A stretch of 64,000 nt of DNA from Spirochaetaceae bacterium. Lineage in GTDB: Bacteria > Spirochaetota > Spirochaetia > Treponematales > Breznakiellaceae. Shown one piece after another: positions 52,064 to 61,748 of the stretch; within the stretch, counting starts at the first letter, position 1, and every line of letters begins with the position of its first letter. Position numbers and translations under genes: made by a program. Location of the stretch: NCBI GenBank assembly GCA_031278215.1, contig JAITKV010000038.1, forward strand, positions 1-64,000, written 5' to 3'. The notes beneath the pieces are model-generated. The model saw nothing but the letters and a program-made list of their open reading frames with translations, did no database searches and was not told the DNA's origin.

Positions 52064-53602
52064 TCAGCTTTCCGCTTCTGCAAGCCATGCCTTCCGGTAT
52101 GCCTCCAGTTCGGGAATATGGTCCTTTTCCACCGCCCGGTATTCTACGTCAAAATCCCCGGCCAGGTCTTCCAGGCATTGTCCGGTAAAGGCCATCTTCG
52201 CGGTAACCGCCGCCCCCAGGGCGGTGGCCTCGGAGATGCCGGTAATAAAAACCCTGTTGTCCGCCAGGGCGGAAGAAAGCAGGCGGTTGTAGGCCTGATC
52301 CCGGCGGAATCCGCCCTCGGTATAAATTTCGCGGTCCCCGGTACTACCGGCCCGTTCCAGGGCCGTCAGGGTCTGCATTACCAGGGAAATCCGCAGTACC
52401 GCAAAGAATATCCCGGGGTCCGCAAAACAGGGGGGAAGGGCCCCCTGGGCGCCGCCGGCTTTCCCCGGTTCCGCCAGGGCCCTTTGCAGATCCTCAAAAA
52501 AATATTCCCGCCCGTCTTCGACGATCCTGGCCCGGGATCCGGGAAACTGTCCGGATCCGGCAGTTATTTCGGGCAGTAAGAACAGGCGTTTTTCGGCAAG
52601 TATGGTACGGTACAGATTTTCGTTCCAGCCGGGAAATTTAATTTCCCCGTGGCGGGCGGCGATGAGCGCGGACCAGCTTTCAAACTCCTGGCCCCCCAGA
52701 AAGATCGCAGTTTTTATGGGTTTACCGAAGGCGGAAATATTAAAAAACACCACCTTTCCCAGTTCCTCCGGGGCAAATCCGTATTCTTTTACCGGGTTCA
52801 TAATCACACACCAGGTTCCGGTAGAATTAAGCACAAACCCGGTTTCCCCCTTCTTGGCAAAATGCGGAAGCAGGGAAGAATTAGAATCGTGGATGCCCAG
52901 GGTTACGATGGTCCCGGGGGAAAGGCCGGTTTTTCCTGCAAAGTCCTCCGTAATGGTTCCCAGCACATCCCAGGAATTGTTTAGGCTCCCGGGAAGCAGT
53001 TCCGCCACCCCCAGATCCCCGGCCACCGAAGACGGGGCCCCGGCAAGGGGATCCCACAAATAGGTATGGCAGCCCATGTAGGTGCTTTCCGCCCCAAGCT
53101 TTCCGGTAAACCGGAAGCCCCAGTATTGGGGAAAGGGAAGCAGGGCGGTAACGTTTTTAAAGGCTTCCGGAAACCGCTCCTGGGCAAAGAAGATCCCCTT
53201 GGCGGGATTGATCAGGGCCCGGAAGGCCGGCGTTCCGGTCTGTTTCTGAAGTTCCACAGGGTTTCCAAAACGCCGGTAAAACCGGTCGTAAAGATCATCC
53301 CCGGGCTCGTAGGTGTAGTACACGCAGGGCAGGGCGGCCCTGCCGTCCTTTCCCAGACAGACAAAGGTAGCCCCGTGGGTGGAAACCGCGATAACCGTAA
53401 TTGGATATTCCGCGGCGAACGCTTTTATCTCCGTTATAAACCAGGCTTCCATGGCTTCCAGATCATGGGCTGCCAGCCCTTCGACAATTTTCGGCTCAAA
53501 ATTCCGGTACTTCGCGTCAAGCTGACAAAGGCGGTCGTCGTAAACCGCGACCTTTTTATTAGTCATTCCGATGTCAATTACCGCTATGGCGTATTTCATC
53601 AT
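52064..53602 (-). CDS. FGGY-family carbohydrate kinase
   Basis: 512 residues. The N-terminal ATPase fold starts IAVIDIGMTNKKVAVYD (phosphate-1 loop with DIGMTN). The catalytic region LGIHDSNSSLLPHF and the second nucleotide motif (LNSTGTWCVIM; YTEGGFRRDQAYNRLLSSAL) are typical of FGGY kinases, with the overall pattern closest to rhamnulokinase/fuculokinase-like members. It phosphorylates a sugar or sugar acid of unknown identity. It follows the PRPP-synthetase-like gene by 14 bp on the same strand. Confidence 0.85.
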   Translation of the reverse strand: MMKYAIAVIDIGMTNKKVAVYDDRLCQLDAKYRNFEPKIVEGLAAHDLEAMEAWFITEIKAFAAEYPITVIAVSTHGATFVCLGKDGRAALPCVYYTYEPGDDLYDRFYRRFGNPVELQKQTGTPAFRALINPAKGIFFAQERFPEAFKNVTALLPFPQYWGFRFTGKLGAESTYMGCHTYLWDPLAGAPSSVAGDLGVAELLPGSLNNSWDVLGTITEDFAGKTGLSPGTIVTLGIHDSNSSLLPHFAKKGETGFVLNSTGTWCVIMNPVKEYGFAPEELGKVVFFNISAFGKPIKTAIFLGGQEFESWSALIAARHGEIKFPGWNENLYRTILAEKRLFLLPEITAGSGQFPGSRARIVEDGREYFFEDLQRALAEPGKAGGAQGALPPCFADPGIFFAVLRISLVMQTLTALERAGSTGDREIYTEGGFRRDQAYNRLLSSALADNRVFITGISEATALGAAVTAKMAFTGQCLEDLAGDFDVEYRAVEKDHIPELEAYRKAWLAEAES

Positions 53603-53616
53603 AACCTGCTTGTTGT

Positions 53617-54747
53617 TTATACGGAGGAAAGGCCCGGGGGCTCGCGGCCCGGCTGGTTCAACAGACTGGGGGAGGTAAGGTATGTTTCGGCATTAAATTC
53701 CCGCAGCAGCTTGGCCATAGAACCGTTTACCGCTATTGTATGTATTGCCCGGGCGGATAATTCCGCCGAAGGGACAATTTCCAACGCAAACGTATGGGGT
53801 ATTTCGGAACAGCAGATCGTATCGGTAACAATAACATGTTTTATATACCCTTGGTCGTAAAGCCTTTGCAGCCGTTCCGGCGCGGGGTTTGAAAAAACCG
53901 GATGTACCGCCATAAGGTTTATTTCCGCCGGTTTAAAGGGCCACAGCGCCCGGACAAGGGTCTCGATGGAAGCGCCCGTATCTATCATATCATCCACGAT
54001 CCACAATACCTTGCCTTCCACAGGTTCCGCGGAAAGGATATTTACGCACTCCACGGTATTTTTCCGGGTATAATCCCGCTGTTTATGGGCTATCACCAAA
54101 GAAACCCCGAAAGAATTCGAGAACCGCCGGGCAAGTTTTTCACCCCCCGCATCGACGGAACAAAAAGCCCAGTTGGGCCGAACCTCTTTATGCAGGGTCC
54201 CTATGTCCCGTATATACACGTCGCAGAGCCGGCGTTTAAGCAGGGTCAGGGCCGGTATGTCATCTATGACGCAGCGGGCGGGATCGATCATCGATTTGGA
54301 TTTATCCGAATGGAGCTGGTAGCTTACAAAATGCCGGGCCCCCAGGCTGGAAAGGGTCTTCAAGTGAACCCACAGGCCCACCGAACTGCGCCGGGCTGTC
54401 CTGTCGGAACGGGAACAGGACATAAAGGGTTCAAAAACGACGATCCGCTCCGCCTGGGCCCGTTTTAGGGCGTCCACCGCATGGTAAAGCTCTATTTTTG
54501 CCTCATCCACCCCAAGCCCCGCTTCATTGCGGGCACAGCTGGCAAAGATAAATACATCCTTTCCCCGGATGGAAGAGTCAATAACCACCTCTTTTTCCCC
54601 ATCCGCAAACAAATCGGTGCTTAACAGATCTATGCCGTTAATGGTCCCTGCAAAGGGCGCAAAACTCGAGAATTTTGCCAGATACCCCGCCACCTTGGCT
54701 GCATAGGACTTCATTGTTCTGGTGGCGGTTATGATAAATTCGTTCAT
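53617..54747 (-). CDS. prs: Ribose-phosphate pyrophosphokinase-like protein
   Basis: 376 residues from the ATG at 54747; an upstream in-frame codon at 54774 lies before the predicted +1. Prs family blocks are visible: [20 protein letters not shown], the region [16 protein letters not shown] (canonical PYxxYxRQDR), [16 protein letters not shown] (canonical VDLHxxQIQGFF) and the PRPP loop [17 protein letters not shown]. It should make PRPP from ribose 5-phosphate and ATP. It is longer than the common 310-residue form, so substrate preference could differ. A promoter and AAGGG site lie just upstream. Confidence 0.82.
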   Translation of the reverse strand: MNEFIITATRTMKSYAAKVAGYLAKFSSFAPFAGTINGIDLLSTDLFADGEKEVVIDSSIRGKDVFIFASCARNEAGLGVDEAKIELYHAVDALKRAQAERIVVFEPFMSCSRSDRTARRSSVGLWVHLKTLSSLGARHFVSYQLHSDKSKSMIDPARCVIDDIPALTLLKRRLCDVYIRDIGTLHKEVRPNWAFCSVDAGGEKLARRFSNSFGVSLVIAHKQRDYTRKNTVECVNILSAEPVEGKVLWIVDDMIDTGASIETLVRALWPFKPAEINLMAVHPVFSNPAPERLQRLYDQGYIKHVIVTDTICCSEIPHTFALEIVPSAELSARAIHTIAVNGSMAKLLREFNAETYLTSPSLLNQPGREPPGLSSV

Positions 54748-54764
54748 AGCACCCTTGGGTTTAC

Positions 54765-54793
54765 AGTATACCACAGCTTGTAAGCGAGAACAA
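54765..54793 (-). promoter_or_regulatory. Promoter of the prs-like gene
   Basis: On the minus strand TTGTTC (54788-54793), a 17-bp spacer and TATACT (54765-54770), with a TG one base upstream of the hexamer (extended -10). The predicted leader is about 11 nt and contains AAGGG. Confidence 0.6.
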
Positions 54794-54907
54794 GGACGAT
54801 ATACGGCCGGCGGTATTCCATTTTATAAAGAAAAATGGTATTTTTTCTACGGATACGTTAAATCAAGAAAGCACTTCTTGCCATATATAAAGAAGGGGAG
54901 GGAAAGG

Positions 54908-56227
54908 ATGGCAACGATGAACGGAGCAGAAAAACAGGCCGGCGCCGGGGAAGAAAAGCGAAGGGCCCTGGAAGCCGCCAGGCTTCAGATTGAAAAACAG
55001 TACGGGGCGGGATCCCTTATGCAGCTGGGGACCCATACCAGCGCCGTGGGGATCGAGGTTATACCCTCCGGGTCGATCCTGCTGGACGAAGCCCTGGGTA
55101 TCGGGGGTTATCCCCGGGGCAGGATCGTGGAAATATACGGCCCCGAATCCGGTGGAAAAACCACCCTGGCCCTCCACGCCATTGCGGAATCCCAGAAACT
55201 GGGGGGTATTGCCGCATTTATTGACGCCGAACATGCCCTGGATCCGGTGTATGCAAAGAATCTGGGGGTTAATATTGACGAACTGTGGGTGTCCCAGCCC
55301 GACACGGGGGAACAGGCCCTGGAAATTGCCGAAAGCCTGGTCCGCTCCGGGGCGGTGGACATAATCGTAATTGACTCCGTGGCGGCCCTAACCCCCCAGG
55401 CGGAAATCGAAGGGGATATGGGGGACGCCCACATGGGCCTTCAGGCCCGCTTGATGAGCCAGGCGCTTCGCAAGCTTACCGCCACCATCGGCAAATCCAA
55501 AACCCTGCTGGTATTTATCAACCAGATCCGTATGAAGATCGGCATCATGTTCGGAAACCCCGAAACCACCACCGGGGGGAACGCCCTTAAATTCTATTCC
55601 TCCCTGCGGCTCGAGGTCCGCCGGGTAGAGACCATCGAAGCGGGAAAAGATTCCGACGCGGTGGGAAACCGGATCCGCGTGAAGGTTGTAAAAAACAAGG
55701 TGGCCCCTCCCTTTAGAAAGGCGGAACTGGAAATTATCTTCGGCAAGGGGGTGTCGGCCATCGGAAGCCTTCTGGATGCGGCGGCTAAGTACAACATAAT
55801 CGAGAAAAAAGGCGCCTGGTATTCCTACGGGGAAGAAAAAATCGGCCAGGGCAGGGACAACGCCAAACAGTATCTGCAGGATAATCCCGGCTTTGCCGCC
55901 GAGATAGAGGCCACGCTTCGGAATCTAATCTTTCCCGAAAGAACCGCCGCCGTTCCCCCGGGGGAACACGGCGCCTCCGCGGCGGAAGCTTCCTCCGCGC
56001 GCGTGGGCGGCCCCGCTTCCGGCCCGGTAAATCCCGCCGGCGGCTTCCTTAAAACCGCGTCGGCCCAAACGATCCCCGGGGCGTCTCCGCGGCCCCCGGC
56101 GCCGGGAGGGGAACTCCGCGGACCGGGACGGCCCAGGAAAAATCCCGAAGTATCCTTGGAAGTACGAAGCCCCGCCGGGCCTCAGGAACCGCAGGAACTT
56201 GCTTCCGCCGGGGATGAACTCTTTTAA
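54908..56227 (+). CDS. recA: Recombinase RecA with long C-terminal tail
   Basis: 439 residues from the ATG at 54908 (GGGGAGGGAAAGG before it). The core is complete: Walker [24 protein letters not shown], the L1 region [23 protein letters not shown] and L2 [26 protein letters not shown]. It forms filaments on single-stranded DNA for recombination and repair. After about residue 345 a Pro/Ala/Ser-rich tail of about 95 residues holds an AT-hook-like motif (GPGRPRKNP near 404-412) and an acidic end (GDELF). It overlaps folK by 14 bp. Confidence 0.95.
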   Translation: MATMNGAEKQAGAGEEKRRALEAARLQIEKQYGAGSLMQLGTHTSAVGIEVIPSGSILLDEALGIGGYPRGRIVEIYGPESGGKTTLALHAIAESQKLGGIAAFIDAEHALDPVYAKNLGVNIDELWVSQPDTGEQALEIAESLVRSGAVDIIVIDSVAALTPQAEIEGDMGDAHMGLQARLMSQALRKLTATIGKSKTLLVFINQIRMKIGIMFGNPETTTGGNALKFYSSLRLEVRRVETIEAGKDSDAVGNRIRVKVVKNKVAPPFRKAELEIIFGKGVSAIGSLLDAAAKYNIIEKKGAWYSYGEEKIGQGRDNAKQYLQDNPGFAAEIEATLRNLIFPERTAAVPPGEHGASAAEASSARVGGPASGPVNPAGGFLKTASAQTIPGASPRPPAPGGELRGPGRPRKNPEVSLEVRSPAGPQEPQELASAGDELF

Positions 56228-56825
56228 AACGCCGCCGGGGGAGCTTTGTATCCTGGGGCTGGGATCCAATCTGCCCTATCAGGGCCTTTTTTCCCCGGAG
56301 CTCCTCGGCCTGGCCGCGGCGGAACTGGACAGGATCCTGGCCCGGGGCAGGGTTTCGTCGGTGTACAAAACCGCTCCGCTCCACCTGAAGGATCAAGGGG
56401 ATTTTTTTAACTGCTGCTTCTGCGGGTATTACCGTAAAAGCCCCCGGGAGCTTCTGGCCCGGATCCAGGCCGTAGAAATCTCCTTTGGCCGGGACCGTTC
56501 CCGGGAACGGCGCTGGGGGGAACGGACCCTGGATATAGATATACTCCTCTTTGGAAGCCGGGTACTGCAGGATCCGGCCCTGGTTATTCCCCACCCCCGG
56601 CTCGCAGGGCGGAGTTTTGCCCTTAGGCCGCTGCTGGAACTTCTTCCCGAAGCCCGGGAACCGGGGACCGGGAGAAGCTACCAGGATATCCTTAATTCCC
56701 TGCCGGAACAGGGGGTCCAGGTATTTACTACTCCACCCGGCCAGGGTATACTAAGGACCGTAGATGGAAAGACCAGAGCTGTTTACAGACTCCCTGCAAA
56801 AAGATCATCCGGCTCATACATTTAA
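56214..56825 (+). CDS. folK: 2-amino-4-hydroxy-6-hydroxymethyldihydropteridine pyrophosphokinase
   Basis: 203 residues from the ATG at 56214; a TTG at 56199 is less likely. HPPK motifs: LGLGSNL at the start, [44 protein letters not shown] and [18 protein letters not shown]. It catalyses pyrophosphoryl transfer in folate synthesis. It is somewhat long because the C-terminal 45 residues extend into the start of scpA (62-bp overlap). No other folate gene is in this window. Confidence 0.9.
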   Translation: MNSFKTPPGELCILGLGSNLPYQGLFSPELLGLAAAELDRILARGRVSSVYKTAPLHLKDQGDFFNCCFCGYYRKSPRELLARIQAVEISFGRDRSRERRWGERTLDIDILLFGSRVLQDPALVIPHPRLAGRSFALRPLLELLPEAREPGTGRSYQDILNSLPEQGVQVFTTPPGQGILRTVDGKTRAVYRLPAKRSSGSYI

Positions 56826-57540
56826 AGTCAGGGAATTTGAAGGCCCCCTGGACCTGCTTCTTTTTCTGGTAAAAAAGAACGAGATTAATATTTACGATAT
56901 TCCCATAGCTCAAATAACCGAACAGTACATTGAGTACCTTCGGTTTGCCCTTACCTTGGATTTGGACGATCTTACCGAATTTCAGGCCCTGGCGGCCACT
57001 TTGTTGTACATTAAATCCCGGATTCTTCTGCCGGTGGAACTGGATTTGGACGAAATCGAGGATCCCCGGCAGGAACTGGTAGAAACGCTTATTGAATACC
57101 AACGGTTTAAAAAACTTACCGAACTTCTTGAAGAGCAGGGCAGGGAAGCGGAATGGGTGATCGAACGAAGAAAACTACTTCAACGGCCCCTTCCCTTTGC
57201 CGACGAGGCCCTGTGGCAGCAGGTGGATGTCTGGGAACTGCTTAAAACCTTTTCCACCCTGATGATCGGCATCAGCGGGGAAGAAAAGGGCCGGAGTATT
57301 ATCGATCTGTACGAAGAAATATCGGTGAACGAAAAAACCGCCCTGCTGGCGGAACTGCTGGAAAAATCCCGGGAATGCCGGTTTACCGATCTGGTGGCCC
57401 GGCGGGGCTCCGTGATGGACATTATCTGCGCGTTTCTTGCCCTGTTGGAGGCGGTAAAGAGCAGAATGGTAACGATTTATCAAAACCGCATGTTTGGTGA
57501 TATATTAATCAAAGCAAAAACCGATACGACGGGACAATGA
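56764..57540 (+). CDS. scpA: Segregation and condensation protein ScpA
   Basis: 258 residues. The kleisin of the SMC-ScpAB complex. Typical start [40 protein letters not shown]; the middle has AATLLYIKSRILLPVE; the C-terminal winged helix is near the end (RCRFTDLV-like). It overlaps folK, and a possible promoter (TTTACT, 17 bp, TATACT at 56747-56752) lies just before it. scpB follows 7 bp later. Confidence 0.93.
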   Translation: MERPELFTDSLQKDHPAHTFKVREFEGPLDLLLFLVKKNEINIYDIPIAQITEQYIEYLRFALTLDLDDLTEFQALAATLLYIKSRILLPVELDLDEIEDPRQELVETLIEYQRFKKLTELLEEQGREAEWVIERRKLLQRPLPFADEALWQQVDVWELLKTFSTLMIGISGEEKGRSIIDLYEEISVNEKTALLAELLEKSRECRFTDLVARRGSVMDIICAFLALLEAVKSRMVTIYQNRMFGDILIKAKTDTTGQ

Positions 57541-57547
57541 GGATACG

Positions 57548-58084
57548 GTGGAAAAAGAAACAGCCCTGCTAGAAGCCATACTGTACCTGGAAACGGATCC
57601 CCTGGACTACAATACCCTGATCCGGTATTCGGGGCTTTCCAAGGAAGCGGTACACCGGGCCATAGAGATCCTGGAAGAAAAATACCGCCGGGCCGATTCG
57701 GGGGTGGAATTGACCCGCATAGGGGGCGGGGTAATGCTCTCGGTTAAAAAGGAATACTGGGATAATTTAAAGGAACGGTACGGCAAAAGGAACGAAACCC
57801 GCTTTTCCCGGGCCGCCCTGGAAACCCTGTCCATTATCGCCTATTCCCAGCCCATTACCCGGAGCGAAGTTGAGGCGATTCGGGGAGTCCAGGCGGATAC
57901 GATGATCAGAGTGCTTCTGGAAAAATCCCTTATCCGGGAGATGGGAAAAAAGGATGTCCCCGGCAAGCCTGTCCAGTACGGAACCACCAGGGAATTTTTA
58001 CGGTTTTTCCGGCTGGAAAGCATTGCGGACCTTCCGAAACTTAGCGAACACGAGGCCGATCGTTTTGAACTTGAAGGAAACTAA
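57548..58084 (+). CDS. scpB: Segregation and condensation protein ScpB
   Basis: 178 residues from a GTG at 57548. The two winged-helix domains are visible; the conserved ALETLSIIAYSQPITRSEVEAIRGV and the ending VPGKPVQYGTTREFLRFF are diagnostic. It dimerises and binds ScpA to regulate SMC. Its 3' end overlaps the pseudouridine synthase start by about 20 bp. Confidence 0.93.
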   Translation: MEKETALLEAILYLETDPLDYNTLIRYSGLSKEAVHRAIEILEEKYRRADSGVELTRIGGGVMLSVKKEYWDNLKERYGKRNETRFSRAALETLSIIAYSQPITRSEVEAIRGVQADTMIRVLLEKSLIREMGKKDVPGKPVQYGTTREFLRFFRLESIADLPKLSEHEADRFELEGN

Positions 58085-58802
58085 AGAAGATGCCGGCCCC
58101 CTCCGGCTGCAGGTGTTTCTTGCCCGCGGCGGTGTGGCCTCCCGCCGCCGCGCGGAGACCTTTATACTCCAGGGGAGGGTAACGGTCAACGGTGAAACCG
58201 TTACCCTTCTGGGGACCAAGGTAGAACCGGGCAGCGAAGTCCGGGTAGACGGCGTACCGGTCCTGGCAGAAAAAAAACGACACTACCTGGCAATGAACAA
58301 GCCCCCCGGGTATTTGTGCAGTTCCCGGGATCCCCAGGGCCGGCCCCTGGCCTTGGCCCTTATTCCCCCGGACATTACCGAACGGCTGTACAACGTGGGC
58401 CGGCTGGATTACCTTTCTTCCGGGCTTATCTTTTTTACCAACGACGGGGATTTTGCGGCCCGCGTAAGCCGGCCCGGATCGGAAATTGAAAAGGAATACT
58501 TTATAGAATCCAAGGGCCCCGTCCCCGACAGGGTCATAGACGATTTCCTTGCGGGATTAAACATCGAAGGGGAAACCTACCGGGCCCGGAGCGTTGAACG
58601 GCTGGGGCGCTGCTCCCTAAAGATCGTGCTAATCGAAGGAAAGAACCGGGAAATCCGGCGGGTCTTTTCGCACTTTCACCTTTCTCCCCGGATGCTTAAA
58701 CGGGTCCGCATTGGCCCGGTGGAACTGGGAACCCTGGAAGAGGGCAAAACCCGGCGCTTAACGGACGCGGAACTGGCCAAATTGGAAAAAATCCTATGGT
58801 AA
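58065..58802 (+). CDS. RluB/RsuA-family 16S/23S rRNA pseudouridine synthase
   Basis: About 245 residues from a TTG at 58065 with GAGG at 58052-58055; no in-frame ATG exists before the catalytic domain. An N-terminal S4 domain (RLQVFLARGGVASRRRAETFILQGRVTVNG) precedes the catalytic domain with YNVGRLDYLSSGLIFFTNDGDF (catalytic Asp in GRLD) and the later EGKNREIRRVFSHF. It modifies uridine in ribosomal RNA; the exact target (RluB-, RluE- or RsuA-like) is open. It overlaps cmk by 7 bp. Confidence 0.88.
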   Translation: MNLKETKEDAGPLRLQVFLARGGVASRRRAETFILQGRVTVNGETVTLLGTKVEPGSEVRVDGVPVLAEKKRHYLAMNKPPGYLCSSRDPQGRPLALALIPPDITERLYNVGRLDYLSSGLIFFTNDGDFAARVSRPGSEIEKEYFIESKGPVPDRVIDDFLAGLNIEGETYRARSVERLGRCSLKIVLIEGKNREIRRVFSHFHLSPRMLKRVRIGPVELGTLEEGKTRRLTDAELAKLEKILW

Positions 58803-59443
58803 TCGCCATTGACGGGCCTGCGGGAAGCGGAAAAAGTACCATTGCGAAGATGCTGGCGCAAAACCTTCGCGGAAACGACGGCGGGCCTTTTACCTATATC
58901 AATTCGGGTAATCTGTACCGGGCCATTACCCTGGGATGCCTTAGACAGGGAATCGATCCCCGGGATCCGGAAAGGGTTACGGAATATGCAAAAAAAGCCC
59001 CGGTGATGTACAAAGCCGGCCGGCTGTACCTGGGGGACGAAATGGTGGAGCCCCTGCTGCACAGTGACGACATAGACCGGGCCGTTTCCCCCCTTTCGGC
59101 GATCGTTCCCGTCCGTCATGTAGTTAATGACCATGTGCGGAACATCGCCCGGGGGCTTAATGCGGTGGTGGAGGGAAGGGACATGACCACGGTGGTGTTT
59201 CCCGGGGCGGAATACCGCTTTTACCTGGACGCTTCGAACCGGGAACGGGCCAAACGGCGCTTTCAACAGGGGGTTTCCCGGCTAAGCCTGGAGGAAATCG
59301 AAAAATCCATCGCCCAAAGGGACGCCACAGACAGGAACAAAGAAGAGGGGAGTCTTATGGTGGGGCCCGGCGTTATTTACCTGGACACTTCGGACTTGAC
59401 CTTAAGCCAAGTTTATGACAAATTAGTAGAGATAATACATTAG
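58796..59443 (+). CDS. cmk: Cytidylate kinase
   Basis: 215 residues. Phosphorylates CMP and dCMP. The P-loop IDGPAGSGKSTIAKMLA is at the N-terminus. NSGNLYRAITL, VVEGRDMTTVVFPGAEYRFYLDAS and the lid region RDATDRNKEEGSL follow the family. Placement just before the S1 protein gene is common in bacteria. Confidence 0.93.
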   Translation: MVIAIDGPAGSGKSTIAKMLAQNLRGNDGGPFTYINSGNLYRAITLGCLRQGIDPRDPERVTEYAKKAPVMYKAGRLYLGDEMVEPLLHSDDIDRAVSPLSAIVPVRHVVNDHVRNIARGLNAVVEGRDMTTVVFPGAEYRFYLDASNRERAKRRFQQGVSRLSLEEIEKSIAQRDATDRNKEEGSLMVGPGVIYLDTSDLTLSQVYDKLVEIIH

Positions 59444-59454
59444 AAGGATGAACC

Positions 59455-61728
59455 ATGGCTCAGATGGAAGTGGGAGCGGACACTAATCCCGGCGACATTC
59501 AATCACAATTGCAGGAAGAATACCTTAAATCACTCGAACAGCTTGAAGAGGGCCAGCTTATTGACGGCCATGTTATTCAAGTAACCCCCGACCAGGTATT
59601 TGTGGACGTGGGGTATAAGTCGGAGGGAAAGATACCCCTTTCCGAATTCTCCACGGTCCCCAAAATAGGGGATCCGGTATCGGTTATCCTGGTTTCCAAA
59701 GAAAACAAACACGGCGAGGTGATTGTTTCCAAACAAAAGGCGGATGTTAAGCTGTTCTGGAAAGATCTTCGCCAGGCCTTTCAGGACCATACCCCCCTGG
59801 AAGGAACCATCGAAAAGCATGTCAAGGGGGGCTTTGACGTCAATCTTGGCGCCCAGGTCCATGCGTTCCTTCCCATAAGCCAATCCGATTCACAAAAGGT
59901 TGACAAGCCGGAAAAATTCCTGGGGCTTACGTCCAAAATGTATGTGGAGCGGCTCTACTCCGACGGTAAAGTAAATATTGTGGTAAACCGCCGTAAGTGG
60001 CTGGAAGAAGAAACCGTCAAAAAGCAGAAGGAATTCTTTGAAAACACCCCCATCGGGGCGGACAGAAAGGGGGTGGTTAAAAGTTTTACCTCCTTTGGGG
60101 CCTTTATCGACCTGGGCGGTTTTGACGGCCTTTTGCATATCAACGACATGAGCTGGGGGCATGTAACCCGGCCCAAGGAATTTGTGAAAAAGGGCCAGGA
60201 AATTACCGTTAAGGTCATACGAATCGATCCGGAAAAAAAACGGATTAACCTTTCGTTAAAGCACTTTACCGATGATCCCTGGATGCATTTTGAAGACAAA
60301 TACCATGTCAACGACATCGTCTCCGGGAAGGTTACCAAATTAACGGATTTCGGCGCCTTTATTGAACTGGAAGAAGGTATTGAAGGACTCGCCCATATCT
60401 CCGAATTTTCCTGGGTTAAGAAAATTCATTCCCCCGGGGATCTTCTTGCCATCGGGGATGAAGTGGAATGCATGATCCTGGGCTACGATTTACAGGCAGG
60501 GCGGGTTTCCCTGGGGCTTAAACAGGTTGGGACCAATCCCTGGAACAGTATCAGCGAAAAATATCCCGTCAATACCCGGCTTGTCCGGAAGGTGGTTAAA
60601 ACAACTAACGCCGGGGCCTTTATCGAACTGGAAGAAGGCATCGACGGCTTCCTCCATGTGGATGATATTTCCTGGACCAAAAAGATTAAGCATCCCGGCA
60701 GCGAATTAACTGTGGGCCAGGAATTGGAAGTAATGGTTATCGGCATTGATCGGAACAACCGTAATATTAAGCTGGGGATTAAGCAGCTTTCGGAAGACCC
60801 CTGGCAGAATTTTGCCGCGGCCTATAAAATCGGGTCCCGGGTAGAAGGGGAAGTGTCTTCCGTCACCGATTTCGGGATATTTGTAAAAGTTGCCGGCGGC
60901 ATCGAAGGGCTTATCCATAAAACCAACTTGCCGGAAAACCGCGAAGAAAGCCCCGACGACGCCCTTAAACGCTACCACCCCGGGGATAAAATTACCGCGG
61001 TGGTGGTGGAACTCCAACCGGAAAAGCAAAAAGCTTCTTTTTCTATCCGGGATTACCAGCGCAAGGCGCACCGGGACGAGATTTCCCGGTACATGACAGA
61101 AGAACAATCCGGCGATTCCACCGTTACCCTGGGGGACATTCTAAAATCCAAGAACAGTGAACAGGAAGCCGGCCAAATCCCCGCTTCCCAGACCCTTTCT
61201 GCAGGAAAAACCGAAACTTCCGCCAAATCCCGGAAAAAGGCCGGCGTTCCGGCGGCGGCGGAAGCTCCGGCAGCGGAAGCTCCGGCAGCGGAAGCTGTTC
61301 CGGCGGCGGAAACCCCGGCGGAGAAAGCTCCGGCAGCGGAGAAAGCTCCGGCGGCGGCGGCGCCGGAAACTGCTCCGGCGGCGGAAGCTCCGGTGGCGGA
61401 AGCGGCGGCGGCAGCGCCGGAAACTGCTCCGGCGCCGGAAGCTTCAACACAGGAGGCTGCAATACCGGAAACCCCGGCGGCGGCGGCGGCGGCGGAAACT
61501 GCTCCGGCGCCGGAAACCCCGGCGGCGGAAGCTCCGGCGGAGAAAACCCCGGCAGCGAAGAAAACCCCGGCAGCGGAGAAAGCTCCGGCAGCAGAGAAAA
61601 CCCCGGCGGCGGCGGCAGCGCCGGAAACTGCTCCGGTGCCGGAAGCTTCAACACAGGAGGCTGCAATACCGGAAACCCCGGCGGCGGAAACCCCGGCAGT
61701 CGAAATTTCCCCTCCGGCATCCGAATAG
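59455..61728 (+). CDS. rpsA: 30S ribosomal protein S1 with Ala/Pro/Glu-rich tail
   Basis: 757 residues; ordinary S1 is about 550. Six S1 OB domains are seen, starting near residues 30, 115, 200, 285, 370 and 460 (for example VVKSFTSFGAFIDLGGFDGLLHI; GKVTKLTDFGAFIELEEGIEGLAHI). The last 150 residues (from about 600) are a low-complexity Ala/Pro/Glu/Lys repeat, with PEASTQEAAIPETPA twice. S1 helps bind mRNA on the 30S subunit. The start is ATG 59455 with AAGGA just before. The tail is probably disordered. Confidence 0.93.
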   Translation: MAQMEVGADTNPGDIQSQLQEEYLKSLEQLEEGQLIDGHVIQVTPDQVFVDVGYKSEGKIPLSEFSTVPKIGDPVSVILVSKENKHGEVIVSKQKADVKLFWKDLRQAFQDHTPLEGTIEKHVKGGFDVNLGAQVHAFLPISQSDSQKVDKPEKFLGLTSKMYVERLYSDGKVNIVVNRRKWLEEETVKKQKEFFENTPIGADRKGVVKSFTSFGAFIDLGGFDGLLHINDMSWGHVTRPKEFVKKGQEITVKVIRIDPEKKRINLSLKHFTDDPWMHFEDKYHVNDIVSGKVTKLTDFGAFIELEEGIEGLAHISEFSWVKKIHSPGDLLAIGDEVECMILGYDLQAGRVSLGLKQVGTNPWNSISEKYPVNTRLVRKVVKTTNAGAFIELEEGIDGFLHVDDISWTKKIKHPGSELTVGQELEVMVIGIDRNNRNIKLGIKQLSEDPWQNFAAAYKIGSRVEGEVSSVTDFGIFVKVAGGIEGLIHKTNLPENREESPDDALKRYHPGDKITAVVVELQPEKQKASFSIRDYQRKAHRDEISRYMTEEQSGDSTVTLGDILKSKNSEQEAGQIPASQTLSAGKTETSAKSRKKAGVPAAAEAPAAEAPAAEAVPAAETPAEKAPAAEKAPAAAAPETAPAAEAPVAEAAAAAPETAPAPEASTQEAAIPETPAAAAAAETAPAPETPAAEAPAEKTPAAKKTPAAEKAPAAEKTPAAAAAPETAPVPEASTQEAAIPETPAAETPAVEISPPASE
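61254..61715 (+). repeat. Low-complexity Ala/Pro/Glu repeat in rpsA
   Basis: Units of GCGGAAGCTCCGGCA type (AEAPA, AEKAPA, AAPETAPA) recur over about 460 bp. A longer near-identical block encoding PEASTQEAAIPETPA occurs twice, near 61435 and 61642. All six frames stay open over much of this region because of the composition, creating spurious reading frames. Confidence 0.85.
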
Positions 61729-61748
61729 AAGCCGGCTGACCGCATTCG

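Noticed and set aside
52118-53860. Plus-strand frames opposite the FGGY kinase and prs-like gene
   Set aside because: Shadows of two well-supported minus-strand genes.
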